Assembly (NCBI GenBank): GCA_964384675.1
Contig: CAYLNK010000029.1
Location: 1 to 35,154 of the forward strand
DNA: 35,154 nucleotides
Direction: 5' to 3'
DNA from: CAYLNK01 sp964384675
Lineage (GTDB): Bacteria; Acidobacteriota; Thermoanaerobaculia; UBA5066
A program made the translations under genes and the position numbers. Positions within the stretch are counted from its first letter, which is position 1; every line of letters begins with the position of its first letter. Below the pieces are notes generated by a model. The model was not told the origin of the DNA. It worked only from the letters and a program-made list of their open reading frames with translations, and did not search any database. Below, one piece after another: positions 24,227-34,254 of this stretch.

Positions 24227-25545
24227 AGCTCGCCGCGGACGTCTCGCCCCCGCGCGGCGCTCTCCTTCGTGCGTCCCTCCTCGTCTTCCTCGTGTCGCTC
24301 CTCGGTCTCCTCGCGGGGAAGACGTACCGTGGGAGCGGGGACACCCTGCCGGCCGAGTACCAGCCGATCGCTCTCCTCCTCACCGGGCGGTGGGACTACG
24401 CGGCCCTCTTCGCCGCCGAGCCGTCCGGCACGGGCATCGAGCCTTCGTACACGGGCCTGCGCCCGCACGCGCTCGTCCCCTCCGGCGCGACTCTCCCGTA
24501 CCCGTTCCAGGTGCGGAACGGCCGGGTCGTCTCGGTCTACCCGGTGCTTCCGGGGCTCCTGAACGTCCCGGTCTTCGCGGTCGCGCGGCTGGCGGGAATC
24601 GACGTCGTCTCGCATCGGATCGGCCTCTCGCACCTGACCACGGTGCTGATCGCGTCGGCCTCGGCGTCCGCGTTCCTCCTCGCCGCGGCGAGCGTGGCTC
24701 CGCTCGGCGTGGCGACCGGGATGTCGATCGTCTACGTCTTCTCGACGGCGGTCTTCAGCGTCGCGGGGCGGGGCCTCTGGCAGCACGGCCCGGCGCTCCT
24801 CTTCCTGAGCCTGTCGCTGGCGCTTCTCCTGTCTCGGCGCGAACGGCTCGTCCCGTGGGCCGGGCTCACGCTCGGCTTCATGGTGGCGTGCCGCCTGCCG
24901 ACGCTGCCGCTGGCCGTGCTCCTCGCGTTCCACGTCGCGCGGAACGAGCGTCGTTCGGCGATCCGGTTCGCGCTCCTCGCCGCGGTGCCGGCGACGGCGC
25001 TCCTCGCCTATTCCCGCCTCGCCCTCGGCTCCTTCTCGGCGCTCGGTCAGCTCCAGACGTTCCGTGCCGCCCCGGGCGGCGCGGCGCTCGGCGTTCTCGG
25101 GCTCCTGGTCAGCCCGAGCCGCGGGCTCCTGGTCTTCGGGCCGCTCTTCCTGTTCGCGATCCCGGGACTCGTGAGGACGCCGGGACCGCCGCCGGCGAGG
25201 CCCGTGCTGGTCTGGGCGTCGCTCTTCGTCCCCGTGCTGGTCCTGATGACCGGGCTCTGGCCGGTCTGGTGGGGCGGTCACGCCTTCGGCTACCGGCTCC
25301 TCACCGAGCTGGTGCCGATCCTCCTCCTCCTCGTCGCCGCGTCGTGGCGGGAGAGGATCGGTCCGTTCACCTGGCGATGCCGGCTGTTCGTGGCGCTGTC
25401 GGTGCTGTCGGCCGGGATCCACGCTCTCGGGGCCTTCGCACCTGGGGACTTCGACTACGTGCCGGACGACGTGGACCGGAACCCGGCCCGGCTCTGGGAC
25501 GTGCGCGACTCGGCGTTGCCCCGGGCCGTGAAACGGCTCTTCTAG
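24223..25545 (+). CDS. Multi-pass membrane protein, possibly glycosyltransferase-39/C-like
   Basis: The 440-residue product starts at ATG 24223, nested in the esterase stop. It has about ten hydrophobic segments (LLRASLLVFLVSLLGLLAG; HLTTVLIASASASAFLLAAAS; LGVATGMSIVYVFSTAVF; LLFLSLSLALLL; and others to LFVALSVLSAGIHALGAFA). A long non-cytoplasmic-type loop lies between the first and second segments (about 38-120). Features such as GRGLWQHGPALLFLSLSLALLLSRRERL and LVSPSRGLLVFGPLFLFAIPG recall bacterial GT-C-like membrane proteins of unknown specificity, but I see no clear catalytic DD/DE motif. It ends the ten-gene run. Its stop codon shares a CTAG with the purC stop on the other strand. Confidence 0.8.
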   Translation: MKLAADVSPPRGALLRASLLVFLVSLLGLLAGKTYRGSGDTLPAEYQPIALLLTGRWDYAALFAAEPSGTGIEPSYTGLRPHALVPSGATLPYPFQVRNGRVVSVYPVLPGLLNVPVFAVARLAGIDVVSHRIGLSHLTTVLIASASASAFLLAAASVAPLGVATGMSIVYVFSTAVFSVAGRGLWQHGPALLFLSLSLALLLSRRERLVPWAGLTLGFMVACRLPTLPLAVLLAFHVARNERRSAIRFALLAAVPATALLAYSRLALGSFSALGQLQTFRAAPGGAALGVLGLLVSPSRGLLVFGPLFLFAIPGLVRTPGPPPARPVLVWASLFVPVLVLMTGLWPVWWGGHAFGYRLLTELVPILLLLVAASWRERIGPFTWRCRLFVALSVLSAGIHALGAFAPGDFDYVPDDVDRNPARLWDVRDSALPRAVKRLF

Positions 25546-26432
25546 AAGGTCTCGCCGGTGAGGCGTTCGTACGCCTCGACGTATCTCAGGCGCGTCCCCT
25601 CGACCACCTCGGCGGGCAGCTCCGGGGCCGGAGGCGTCTTGCCCCAGCCGGTCGACTCCAGCCAGTCGCGAACGAACTGCTTGTCGAACGACGGCGGCGA
25701 GCCTCCCGGCCGGTAGGCGTCCGCAGGCCAGAAACGGGAGGAGTCGGGCGTCAGGGCCTCGTCGATCCACACCACCTGGTCCGTCGCGTCGAGGCCGAAC
25801 TCGAACTTCGTGTCGGCGATGAGGAGGCCGCGCGTCGCCGCGTAGGCCGCGGCGCGCGCGTACAGGTCGAGGGTGAGGTCACGCAGGCGCCCGGCCAGGT
25901 CGGCGCCGATCGCGCTCGCCATCGCCTCGAAGGAGACGTTCTCGTCGTGCCCCGTCTCCGCCTTGGTCGCCGGCGTGAAGATCGGCTCGGAGAGGCGGTC
26001 CGCTTCCACGAGCCGCGCCGGCAGGCGGTGCCCGCACACCGAGCCGGTACGCCGGTAGTCCTTCCAGCCGGAGCCGGCCAGGTAGCCGCGCGCGACGCAC
26101 TCGAACGGGACGACGCGGCACGTGCGCGCCAGGACCGCGCGGCCCTGCAGGAGCTCGCGGTGGGCGTCGAGGCCGTCCGGGAAGCGGGCCGCGTCGGTCT
26201 CGAGGAGGTGATTCGGCACCGCCTCCGCGAAACGGTGGAACCAGAACGTGGAGATCCGGGTGAGGACCTTTCCCTTGTCGGGGATCCCCGGGGACAGCAC
26301 CACGTCGAATGCCGAGATCCGGTCGGTCGCCACGATCAGCAGGCGGTCGCCGAGATCGTAGACGTCGCGCACCTTGCCGCGGCGCGGCGGGGGGAGGCCC
26401 GGGATCGCGGTCGAGAGGACGGCGTCGCTCAC
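25542..26432 (-). CDS. purC: SAICAR synthase (phosphoribosylaminoimidazole-succinocarboxamide synthase)
   Basis: PurC joins CAIR and aspartate with ATP in purine synthesis. The 296 residues match the long, yeast-like form of the enzyme: RRGKVRDVYDLGDRLLIVATDRISAFDVVL near 16-45, PGIPDKGKVLTRISTFWF, VVPFECVARGYLAGSGWKDY, FTPATKAETGHDENV, LIADTKFEFGLD and the end WIDEALTPDSSRFWP. I choose GTG 26432: a -10 box ends six bases before it and the family match begins just after. The frame stays open 42 codons further, but that stretch is Ser/Arg-rich and unlike PurC. There is no Shine-Dalgarno sequence, in keeping with a leaderless message. It diverges from pepA across 91 bp. Confidence 0.96.
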   Translation of the reverse strand: MSDAVLSTAIPGLPPPRRGKVRDVYDLGDRLLIVATDRISAFDVVLSPGIPDKGKVLTRISTFWFHRFAEAVPNHLLETDAARFPDGLDAHRELLQGRAVLARTCRVVPFECVARGYLAGSGWKDYRRTGSVCGHRLPARLVEADRLSEPIFTPATKAETGHDENVSFEAMASAIGADLAGRLRDLTLDLYARAAAYAATRGLLIADTKFEFGLDATDQVVWIDEALTPDSSRFWPADAYRPGGSPPSFDKQFVRDWLESTGWGKTPPAPELPAEVVEGTRLRYVEAYERLTGETF

Positions 26433-26438
26433 GCGGGG

Positions 26439-26444
26439 ATTGTA
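26439..26444 (-). promoter_or_regulatory. -10 element of purC, probably leaderless
   Basis: On the minus strand this reads TACAAT, five of six to consensus, followed after six bases (CCCCGC) by the purC GTG. CCGACG sits 17 bp further upstream as a poor -35. The geometry equals that at folE. Confidence 0.6.
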
Positions 26445-26476
26445 GGGGCACCTTCCGGGCCCGTCGGCGCTGCTGC

Positions 26477-26482
26477 TAGTCT
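26477..26482 (+). promoter_or_regulatory. Possible -10 element of pepA
   Basis: This reads TAGTCT on the plus strand, 41 bp before the pepA GTG. A transcript from near 26490 would include the GGAAGGA ribosome site. It is a weak match in the 91-bp divergent purC-pepA region. Confidence 0.3.
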
Positions 26483-26523
26483 CCGTCCGCCTTGGGGACG
26501 CTTCCCCGGAAGGATTCGACATC

Positions 26524-28035
26524 GTGCTGAAACTCGAGATTCGTGATCTCGCCGCCAAGAAGAAGGGCGGCCGTCCCGATGCCTACGTCGCCTTCGCCCT
26601 CTCGGGCACCAAGGGGCCCGACCTCTCGACGCTGCCGGACGAGGTCCGAGGCGCCGCGGCGGCCGCCGCGCCCGCCGCCGCGGGCGCGGACGGCACCCTC
26701 TTCACCGCGTCGCTCGGGGCCGATGGCCCGGCCGTCCGGCTCTACGTCTTCGGGGCGGGCGCCAAGGCGGAGATCTCGCCGCGGAAGGCGCGGGCGCTGG
26801 TCCGCGGCGCGCTCAAGACGCTGCACAAGAACGGCGAGACGAGCGCGGTCCTGGACCTCCCGTTCCCGCTCCAGCGGCTGAACGCGGACGAGACCCGCGA
26901 CTTCCTGCTGCGCGCCGTCCTCCTCGGCGACTACGCCTTCACCGCGTACAAGTCCGAGCCGGAAAAGCGCTCGCTGACGCACGTCGCCCTCAACCTCGGG
27001 CGCGGGGCGTGGGACGGCGTCACCCTGGCTGCGGCGTCCGCGGAGCTGAAGGAATCCCACGCCGTCGCCACCGCGGCGGCGCTGGTGCGCGACCTGGGCA
27101 ACACACCCTCGAACGACATGGTGCCGCGGACGTTCGCGGACCGCGTCGCCGCGGAGGCCCGCCGCCGGAAGGTGAAGGTCACGGTCCTCGACAAGAAGGC
27201 GATCGCCAAGGAGCGGATGGGCGGCCTCCTCGCCGTCAACCGCGGCGCGACCGAGGAGCCTCGGCTCGTGGTGCTCGAGTACTCGGGGGGCAGGAAGGGG
27301 GCGCGTCCCGTCGCCCTCGTCGGCAAGGGCGTCACGTTCGACTCCGGCGGCATCTCGATCAAGCCCGCCGAGCGGATGGGCGACATGAAGTGGGACATGA
27401 TGGGCGCGGCCACCGTGATGGGCGTCGTCCTCGCCGCGGCCGACCTGAAGCTGCCGGTCAACCTGGTGGCGATCGCGCCGCTCACCGAGAACATGCCGTC
27501 GGGCAGCGCCTACAAGCCCGGCGACGTCGTCCGCTTCCGCAACGGCAAGACCGCCGAGATCGACAACACCGACGCCGAGGGGCGCGTGATCCTGGCCGAC
27601 GCGCTGGCGTACGCGGGCGAGTGGAAGCCCGAGGCGATCGTCGACTACGCGACGCTCACCGGAGCCGCGCTCGTGGCGCTCGGGCTCGAGGCGGCGATCG
27701 TCTTCACCGACGACGACGCGCTCTGCACGGAGCTCGTCTCGGCGGGGGAGCGCACGGACGAACGCCTCTGGCAGCTCCCGCTCTGGGAGGACTACAAGGA
27801 GAACATCCGGTCCGACTGGGCGGACGTGAAGAACACCGGTGGGCGGTACGGCGGCTCGATCAACGGCGCCCTCTTCCTGAAGGAGTTCGTCCCGGCCGGA
27901 ACGCCGTGGGCGCACCTCGACATCGCGCCGACGGCGTACTTCGAGCGCGAGCACGCGGGGTACGGGCCGGGGGCGACCGCGTTCGGGGTGGCCATGACCC
28001 TGCGTTGGCTGCGGGACCGCAAGAAGTCCTCCTGA
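26524..28035 (+). CDS. pepA: Leucyl aminopeptidase (M17 family)
   Basis: This is a 503-residue cytosolic dinuclear metallo-aminopeptidase that removes N-terminal residues, often Leu, during peptide turnover. It starts at GTG 26524 with GGAAGGA 11 bases upstream. The N-terminal macro-like domain occupies about 1-165 and contains an Ala-rich insert near 45-55. The catalytic domain has VGKGVTFDSGGISIKP with Lys268 and Asp273, MKWDMMGAATVMG, and the M17 signature NTDAEGR (348-354) with its metal ligands and catalytic Arg354. The C-terminal HLDIAPTAYFEREHAGYGPGATAFGV is typical. Some family members also bind DNA; nothing here tests that. recN follows after 10 bp and is probably in the same operon. 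Confidence 0.95.
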   Translation: MLKLEIRDLAAKKKGGRPDAYVAFALSGTKGPDLSTLPDEVRGAAAAAAPAAAGADGTLFTASLGADGPAVRLYVFGAGAKAEISPRKARALVRGALKTLHKNGETSAVLDLPFPLQRLNADETRDFLLRAVLLGDYAFTAYKSEPEKRSLTHVALNLGRGAWDGVTLAAASAELKESHAVATAAALVRDLGNTPSNDMVPRTFADRVAAEARRRKVKVTVLDKKAIAKERMGGLLAVNRGATEEPRLVVLEYSGGRKGARPVALVGKGVTFDSGGISIKPAERMGDMKWDMMGAATVMGVVLAAADLKLPVNLVAIAPLTENMPSGSAYKPGDVVRFRNGKTAEIDNTDAEGRVILADALAYAGEWKPEAIVDYATLTGAALVALGLEAAIVFTDDDALCTELVSAGERTDERLWQLPLWEDYKENIRSDWADVKNTGGRYGGSINGALFLKEFVPAGTPWAHLDIAPTAYFEREHAGYGPGATAFGVAMTLRWLRDRKKSS

Positions 28036-28045
28036 TCCGCTTCCC

Positions 28046-29806
28046 GTGCTGACGTCGCTCCGCGTCCGGGATCTCGCCGTCCTCGAGGACGTCGAGGTCG
28101 CCTTCGGCGCGGGGCTCACCGTGCTGACCGGCGAGACCGGCGCCGGCAAGTCCCTCCTGGTCGACGCGCTCTCTCTCCTCTCGGGGGAGCGCGCCGACGG
28201 ATCGCTGGTGCGGACCGGGGCCGAGAAGCTGGTCGTCGAGGGCGTCTTCGAGTCGGACGATGCTGCGGTCCGCGTCACGCTGGTGGAGGCGGGGCTCGCG
28301 GAGGACGGGACCGGTCCGACGGAGCTGGCGGTCCGCCGGGAGGTGGCGGCCGGAGGGAAGGGACGGCTCTTCCTGGACGGGTCGCCGGCGGCGCTCCGCA
28401 CCCTGGTGGAGCTGGCGCCGCGGCTCCTGGTGCTGTACGGCCAGGCCGAGGCGCGCGAGCTCCTCGATCCGTCCGTGCCGCGTCAGCTGCTCGACCGTTT
28501 CGCCGGCCTCGCCGACGCGGTCGCCGAGGTGGAGGGTCTGTTCGCGGAGTACCAGGCGCGGAAGGCCGACCGCGAGCGGATCGAGGGCGCGGCGGGCGAC
28601 CGCCAGCGGCGGCTCGACCTGCTGGAGTTCCAGGTGAAGGAGATCGACGAGGTGAAGCCGGTCGCGGGCGAGGAGGACGTCCTCGCGGCCGAGCGGCTGG
28701 CCCTCTCGACCGTGGAGCGCCGGGGACGTCTCCTGTCCGAGGCCTCGGTGGCGCTGGAGTCGGACGACGGCGGCGCGCTGGGCGCCCTGACGGCCGCGCG
28801 CAAGGCGCTGCTGGCGCTTGCCGAGCTCGACCCGGCCGCGGCCCCTCGCGCCGCCGAGGCCGTGGAGCTGGCGACGCGGGCGGCCGATCTCGCGGCCGAG
28901 ACCGCGCGCGACCTGGACCGTCTGGAGGCCGATCCGGAGCGGCTCGGGGCCGTCGCCGAACGGCTCGACGCGCTCGCGAAGCTGAAGCGGAAGTACGGCC
29001 CCACCCTGGCCGACGTCCTCGCGCACCGGGCGGCCGTGGGCCGCGAGCGTGACGAGCTGGTCGACCTGGAGGGCACGCTCGCGAAGGCCCGCAAGGCCGA
29101 GGACGGCGCGTTCGGCGCCTACCGCGAGAAGGCCCTGCAGCTGTCGGCGGCACGTTCCGCGGCGGCGCCCGCTCTCTCGAAGGGGACGGAGAAGCACCTT
29201 CGCGACCTGGCGTTTCTGAAGGCCTCGTTCCGCGTGGAGGTCTCGCGGCGGCCCGACCCGGAGGGTCCGTTCGTCGCGGGCGGCGAGCGAATCGCCTTCG
29301 GCCCGCAGGGCGTCGACCAGGTCGGGCTGGCGTTCGCGCCGAACCCGGGCGAGGCGGCGCGGCCTCTCGCGAAGATCGCGTCGGGCGGCGAGCTGTCTCG
29401 CATCCAGCTCGCCCTGGCGGCGGCCCTGGCCGAGGGGGAGGCCGCGGAGGCGCGGCGGGCACCGGGCGCCTCGAGGCGCTCGATCGGGCGCACCTTCGTC
29501 TTCGACGAGGTGGATGCCGGCGTCTCCGGCGCCACCGCCGAGGCCGTGGCCCGGAAGCTGCGGGCCCTGGCGGCCCGCGAGCAGGTCCTGGTGGTCACGC
29601 ACCTCCCGCAGGTGGCTGCCGCAGGGGAGAAGCACCTCTCCGTCTCGAAGGAGGCGGCCGGAGGTAGGACCCGAACGCGCGTCGTGGACCTCGACTCGAG
29701 GGGACGCGTGGAGGCCGTCGCGGCGATGCTCGCGGGCGCCACGGTCACCGACGCGGCCCGCGCCCAGGCGCGCCAGCTCCTGGAAGCCTTCCGGACGCCG
29801 GCGTGA
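28046..29806 (+). CDS. recN: DNA repair protein RecN
   Basis: RecN is an SMC-like ATPase that acts at double-strand breaks. The 586-residue product starts at GTG 28046. Walker A is GETGAGKS (29-36). A long helical coiled-coil middle spans about 155-380 (VEGLFAEYQARKADRERIEG; LLEFQVKEIDEVKP; ERLDALAKLKRKYGPTLADVLAHR). The C-terminal head has the signature KIASGGELSRIQLALAAAL, Walker B TFVFDEVDAGVSGATAEAVARKL, and THLPQVAAAGEKHLSV. A 20-residue Ala/Arg-rich insertion (EGEAAEARRAPGASRRSIGR) separates signature and Walker B. The usual IHGQHEHQ motif reads LYGQAEAR (130-137), losing both histidines. It overlaps tsaC by four bases (GTGA). Confidence 0.94.
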   Translation: MLTSLRVRDLAVLEDVEVAFGAGLTVLTGETGAGKSLLVDALSLLSGERADGSLVRTGAEKLVVEGVFESDDAAVRVTLVEAGLAEDGTGPTELAVRREVAAGGKGRLFLDGSPAALRTLVELAPRLLVLYGQAEARELLDPSVPRQLLDRFAGLADAVAEVEGLFAEYQARKADRERIEGAAGDRQRRLDLLEFQVKEIDEVKPVAGEEDVLAAERLALSTVERRGRLLSEASVALESDDGGALGALTAARKALLALAELDPAAAPRAAEAVELATRAADLAAETARDLDRLEADPERLGAVAERLDALAKLKRKYGPTLADVLAHRAAVGRERDELVDLEGTLAKARKAEDGAFGAYREKALQLSAARSAAAPALSKGTEKHLRDLAFLKASFRVEVSRRPDPEGPFVAGGERIAFGPQGVDQVGLAFAPNPGEAARPLAKIASGGELSRIQLALAAALAEGEAAEARRAPGASRRSIGRTFVFDEVDAGVSGATAEAVARKLRALAAREQVLVVTHLPQVAAAGEKHLSVSKEAAGGRTRTRVVDLDSRGRVEAVAAMLAGATVTDAARAQARQLLEAFRTPA

Positions 29807-30408
29807 GGATCGACTTCCGGCGGCCGCTCGCACCCGTTCAGATCGAGGCGATCCAGGCCTCTCTGGCCCGTGGCGAGGTGCTGGGGATCCCGACCGACAC
29901 GCGCTACGGGCTGGCCGCCGATCCCTTCTCGGAGGCCGGCGTCGCCCGGGTCTTCGAGCTCAAGGGGCGACCGGCGTCGAAGGCGATGCCGGTGGTGGTC
30001 GCTGACCTCGACCAGCTCGAGCGGCTGGGTGCCCGTCTCGGGACGCGGCACCGGGAGCGGCTCCGCACCATCTGGCCGGCGCCGCTCACCGTCATCGTAC
30101 CGGTCGAGAGAGACTTCCCGGCGAGCGGCGGGAGGACGGTCGCCGTGCGCGTGCCCGACCACGAGGGTCTCCGCGACCTCCTCCTCCGGGTCGGGCCCTT
30201 GACGGCCACGAGCGCGAACCCCAGCGGCCAGGAGCCGGCGGCGTCGGCCGCCGAGGTCGAGGCGTACTTCGGCTCGCGGCTGGCCTTCGTGCTGGATGGG
30301 GGCCCTTCTCCGGATAGGGCGGTCTCGACCCTGGTCGACCTCTCCGGCGCAAGTCCGCGACTGGTGCGGTCCGGGCCGTTTGCGTGGTCCGTAACTGATT
30401 GGGAATAG
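29803..30408 (+). CDS. tsaC: L-threonylcarbamoyladenylate synthase (TsaC/Sua5 family)
   Basis: The enzyme makes threonylcarbamoyl-AMP from threonine, bicarbonate and ATP for the t6A37 modification of ANN-decoding tRNAs. The 201 residues start at GTG 29803, nested in the recN stop. Motifs are GIPTDTRYGLAADPF near 27-41, VFELKGRPASKAMPVVVAD, WPAPLTVIVP, VAVRVPDHEGLRDLL, SANPSGQEPAAS near 140 and STLVDLSG near the end. The length corresponds to the short TsaC form without the Sua5 extension. YciO-like relatives are hard to exclude, but the KGR and SANPSG motifs favour TsaC. It ends at the start of the widest intergenic gap in the window. Confidence 0.92.
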   Translation: MRIDFRRPLAPVQIEAIQASLARGEVLGIPTDTRYGLAADPFSEAGVARVFELKGRPASKAMPVVVADLDQLERLGARLGTRHRERLRTIWPAPLTVIVPVERDFPASGGRTVAVRVPDHEGLRDLLLRVGPLTATSANPSGQEPAASAAEVEAYFGSRLAFVLDGGPSPDRAVSTLVDLSGASPRLVRSGPFAWSVTDWE

Positions 30409-30433
30409 GCGAGTTGGAGCTTTTCATCGGCTC

Positions 30434-30454
30434 TGTGGAAAAGGCTGTGTGAAA
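30434..30454 (-). other. Two adjacent DnaA-box-like sites
   Basis: Read on the minus strand, 30434-30442 is TTTTCCACA, an exact match to TTWTNCACA, and 30446-30454 is TTTCACACA with one mismatch. They have the same orientation and start 12 bp apart. They lie in the 217-bp gap between tsaC and the carbonic-anhydrase-like gene. Possible roles are DnaA binding for gene control or part of a replication origin. Confidence 0.4.
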
Positions 30455-30477
30455 GCGACGTTCGGGGACCGTTTCAC
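30449..30477. repeat. Inverted repeat in the tsaC downstream gap
   Basis: GTGAAA(G)CG at 30449-30457 pairs with CGTTTCAC at 30470-30477, with one bulged base and a 12-base loop. It overlaps the second DnaA-like site. It could be a weak terminator for tsaC or an operator. The rest of the 30409-30625 gap shows an 8-bp palindrome CCACGTGG at 30538-30545 and a possible -10 (TATCGT, 30611-30616) nine bases before the next ATG; I see no small gene or RNA in it. Confidence 0.35.
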
Positions 30478-30625
30478 GCTGGTTTTACGGGGGCTTCACC
30501 ACGGCGCACAGGAATCAGTGCATCGGGGAATCGCACACCACGTGGGGGGTGCAAAGCACGTCCGATGCCGGCCCACCGGCCCACCGATGCTCCGCCCACG
30601 CGCGCTCTGATATCGTCGGCGACCC

Positions 30626-31210
30626 ATGATCGTCCGACCGTACCGCGGTCTCGTCCCTCGCCTCGGCGAGCGCGTCTTCCTCGCGGAGACCGCCGCCGTG
30701 ATCGGCGACGTCGTCCTCGGCGACGACGTCTCGATCTGGTACTCGTCCGTCGTGCGCGGCGACTGCTGCGACATCCGCATCGGGGCACGCACCAACGTCC
30801 AGGACAACTCCACGCTCCACGTCACGAACGGCACCGGTCCCCTGCTCCTCGAGGAGGAGGTCACGGTCGGACACAACGCCGTCCTCCACGCCTGCACCGT
30901 ACGGCGCGGCTCGCTGATCGGCATGAACGCGACCGTGCTCGACGACGTCGAGGTGGGGGAGCGGGCGCTCGTCGCCGCCGGCGCCCTGGTGGCGCCCCGC
31001 ACGAAGATACCCCCGCGCACGCTCTGGGCCGGCAACCCGGCCCGCTACCGCCGCGACCTGACCCCGGAGGAGGTCGCCGGGCTCGACACGTACTGGAGGA
31101 ACTACCTCGAGTACAAGGCCGAGTACCTGCGGGACCTCGGGCGGGCCTCCGAGTCCGGCCCCCCCGTTCCCCCCGTGGCCGGGCCCGCACTCGTCGCGGC
31201 CGGGGCCTGA
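30626..31210 (+). CDS. Gamma-carbonic-anhydrase family (YrdA/CaiE-like) hexapeptide-repeat protein
   Basis: This 194-residue protein starts at ATG 30626. It has a left-handed beta-helix built of hexapeptide repeats (VIGDVVLGDDVSIWYSSVVRGD; IRIGARTNVQDNSTLHV; VTVGHNAVLHACTVRRGSLIGMNATVLDDVEVGERALVAAGALV). The three zinc-type histidines are present: His65, His83 and His88. A C-terminal helix (TPEEVAGLDTYWRNYLEYKAEYLRDL) packs on the helix in this family, and a Pro/Ala-rich tail follows. The family includes carbonic anhydrases and many members without shown activity, so enzymatic function is not certain. No clear ribosome site precedes the ATG. hisS follows after four bases. Confidence 0.9.
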   Translation: MIVRPYRGLVPRLGERVFLAETAAVIGDVVLGDDVSIWYSSVVRGDCCDIRIGARTNVQDNSTLHVTNGTGPLLLEEEVTVGHNAVLHACTVRRGSLIGMNATVLDDVEVGERALVAAGALVAPRTKIPPRTLWAGNPARYRRDLTPEEVAGLDTYWRNYLEYKAEYLRDLGRASESGPPVPPVAGPALVAAGA

Positions 31211-31214
31211 CGCC

Positions 31215-32465
31215 ATGGTCGCCACGGTGAAGGGGACGCGGGACCTACTCCCGCCCGAGACGAGAGTCTGGATCCGGCTCGAGGAGACGGTGCGCGACGT
31301 GTTCGGGCGCTACGGGTACGACGAGATCCGGACGCCGGTGATCGAGTCGACGGAGCTGTTCGTGCGAAGCGTGGGTGAGGCTTCGGACATCGTCCACAAG
31401 GAGATGTTCCGCTTCGCGGACCGGAAGGGGCGGGACATCTGCCTCCGTCCGGAGAACACCGCGGGCGTGGCGCGCGCCTACGTCGAGCACGGGATGGCGC
31501 AGGCGGGCTTCGTGAGGAAGCTCTACTACGTCGGCACGCAGTACCGGAGCGAGCAGCCGCAGAAGGGGCGCTATCGGGAGTTCCGGCAGATCGGGGCCGA
31601 GGTGCTCGGGGCGGCCGACCCCGCGACCGATGCCGAGGTCCTCGTGATGCTCTTCGACTTCTTCGCGCAGCTCGGCTTCACGGACCTGACCGTCGCGCTC
31701 AACTCGGTGGGAACGGAGGCGTGCCGCCCCGCCTACCTGGACGCGCTGCGCGCGTTCCTGACGCCTCACGTCGGATCGATGGGGGCGGACGACCGGCGCC
31801 GGCTCGAGCAGAACCCGCTGCGCGTGCTCGACACGAAGGACCCCGCGGTGGCGGGTCTCCTGGGCGACGCGCCGCGGATGCTCGACCACCTGGACGAGGG
31901 GTCGCTCCGCCACCACACCGAGCTGCTCGCCCACCTCGACGCGGCGGGGGTCCCGTACCGGATCGAGCCGCGCCTGGTGCGCGGCCTCGACTACTACACC
32001 CGCACCGTCTTCGAGGTCACCTCGACCGGGCTCGGCGCGCAGAGCGCTCTCTTGGGCGGCGGCCGGTACGACAAGCTGGTCTCCGACCTGGGCGGTCCGC
32101 CCACGCCCGGCATCGGCTTCGCGATCGGCGAGGACCGGCTCGTCGACGTGCTGCCGAAGGCGTTCCGCGAGGCGGCCCTCGGCGCGCGCGTCCCGCTCGC
32201 CCTGATCCCGCTCGCGCCCGGCGACGTGGCCGACGCGTTCGCGCTCGCCCGCAGGCTTCGCGCCGCGGGCCTCGCCGTGGACCTCGACCCCTCCGGACGC
32301 GGCCCCGGACACGGTCTCCGGGCCGCCGAGCGAAAGGGGCTGGTCCGTGCCGTGCTCCTCGGCGAGCAGGAGCGGACCGACGGCACCGTCGTCCTGAAAG
32401 ACCTCTCGACCCGCACGCAGGAGACGCTCTCTTGCGACGCGCTGATTCCGCGACTGAAGGGATAG
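31215..32465 (+). CDS. hisS: Histidine-tRNA ligase
   Basis: HisRS charges tRNA-His. The 416 residues carry class II motifs: KGTRDLLPPE at the N-terminus, GYDEIRTPVIESTELF (motif 1), LRPENTAGVARAYVEHG then YYVGTQYRSEQPQKGRYREFRQIGAEVLG (motif 2), the histidine-specific EPRLVRGLDYYTRTVFE, LLGGGRYDKLVSDLGG and PGIGFAIGEDRL (motif 3). The C-terminal anticodon-binding domain starts near 325 (VPLALIPLAPGDVADAFALARRLRAAG). The common RPEGTA is RPENTA. The length is normal. The start ATG is 31215, and the gene ends four bases before aspS in a translation-related operon. Confidence 0.97.
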   Translation: MVATVKGTRDLLPPETRVWIRLEETVRDVFGRYGYDEIRTPVIESTELFVRSVGEASDIVHKEMFRFADRKGRDICLRPENTAGVARAYVEHGMAQAGFVRKLYYVGTQYRSEQPQKGRYREFRQIGAEVLGAADPATDAEVLVMLFDFFAQLGFTDLTVALNSVGTEACRPAYLDALRAFLTPHVGSMGADDRRRLEQNPLRVLDTKDPAVAGLLGDAPRMLDHLDEGSLRHHTELLAHLDAAGVPYRIEPRLVRGLDYYTRTVFEVTSTGLGAQSALLGGGRYDKLVSDLGGPPTPGIGFAIGEDRLVDVLPKAFREAALGARVPLALIPLAPGDVADAFALARRLRAAGLAVDLDPSGRGPGHGLRAAERKGLVRAVLLGEQERTDGTVVLKDLSTRTQETLSCDALIPRLKG

Positions 32466-32469
32466 CCTG

Positions 32470-34250
<1,781 letters not shown>

Positions 34251-34254
<4 letters not shown>

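Noticed and set aside
30409..30625. Small RNA, tRNA or riboswitch in the gap after tsaC
   Set aside because: I see no cloverleaf, no riboswitch core and no terminator hairpin with T-run; only short inverted repeats and DnaA-like sites.
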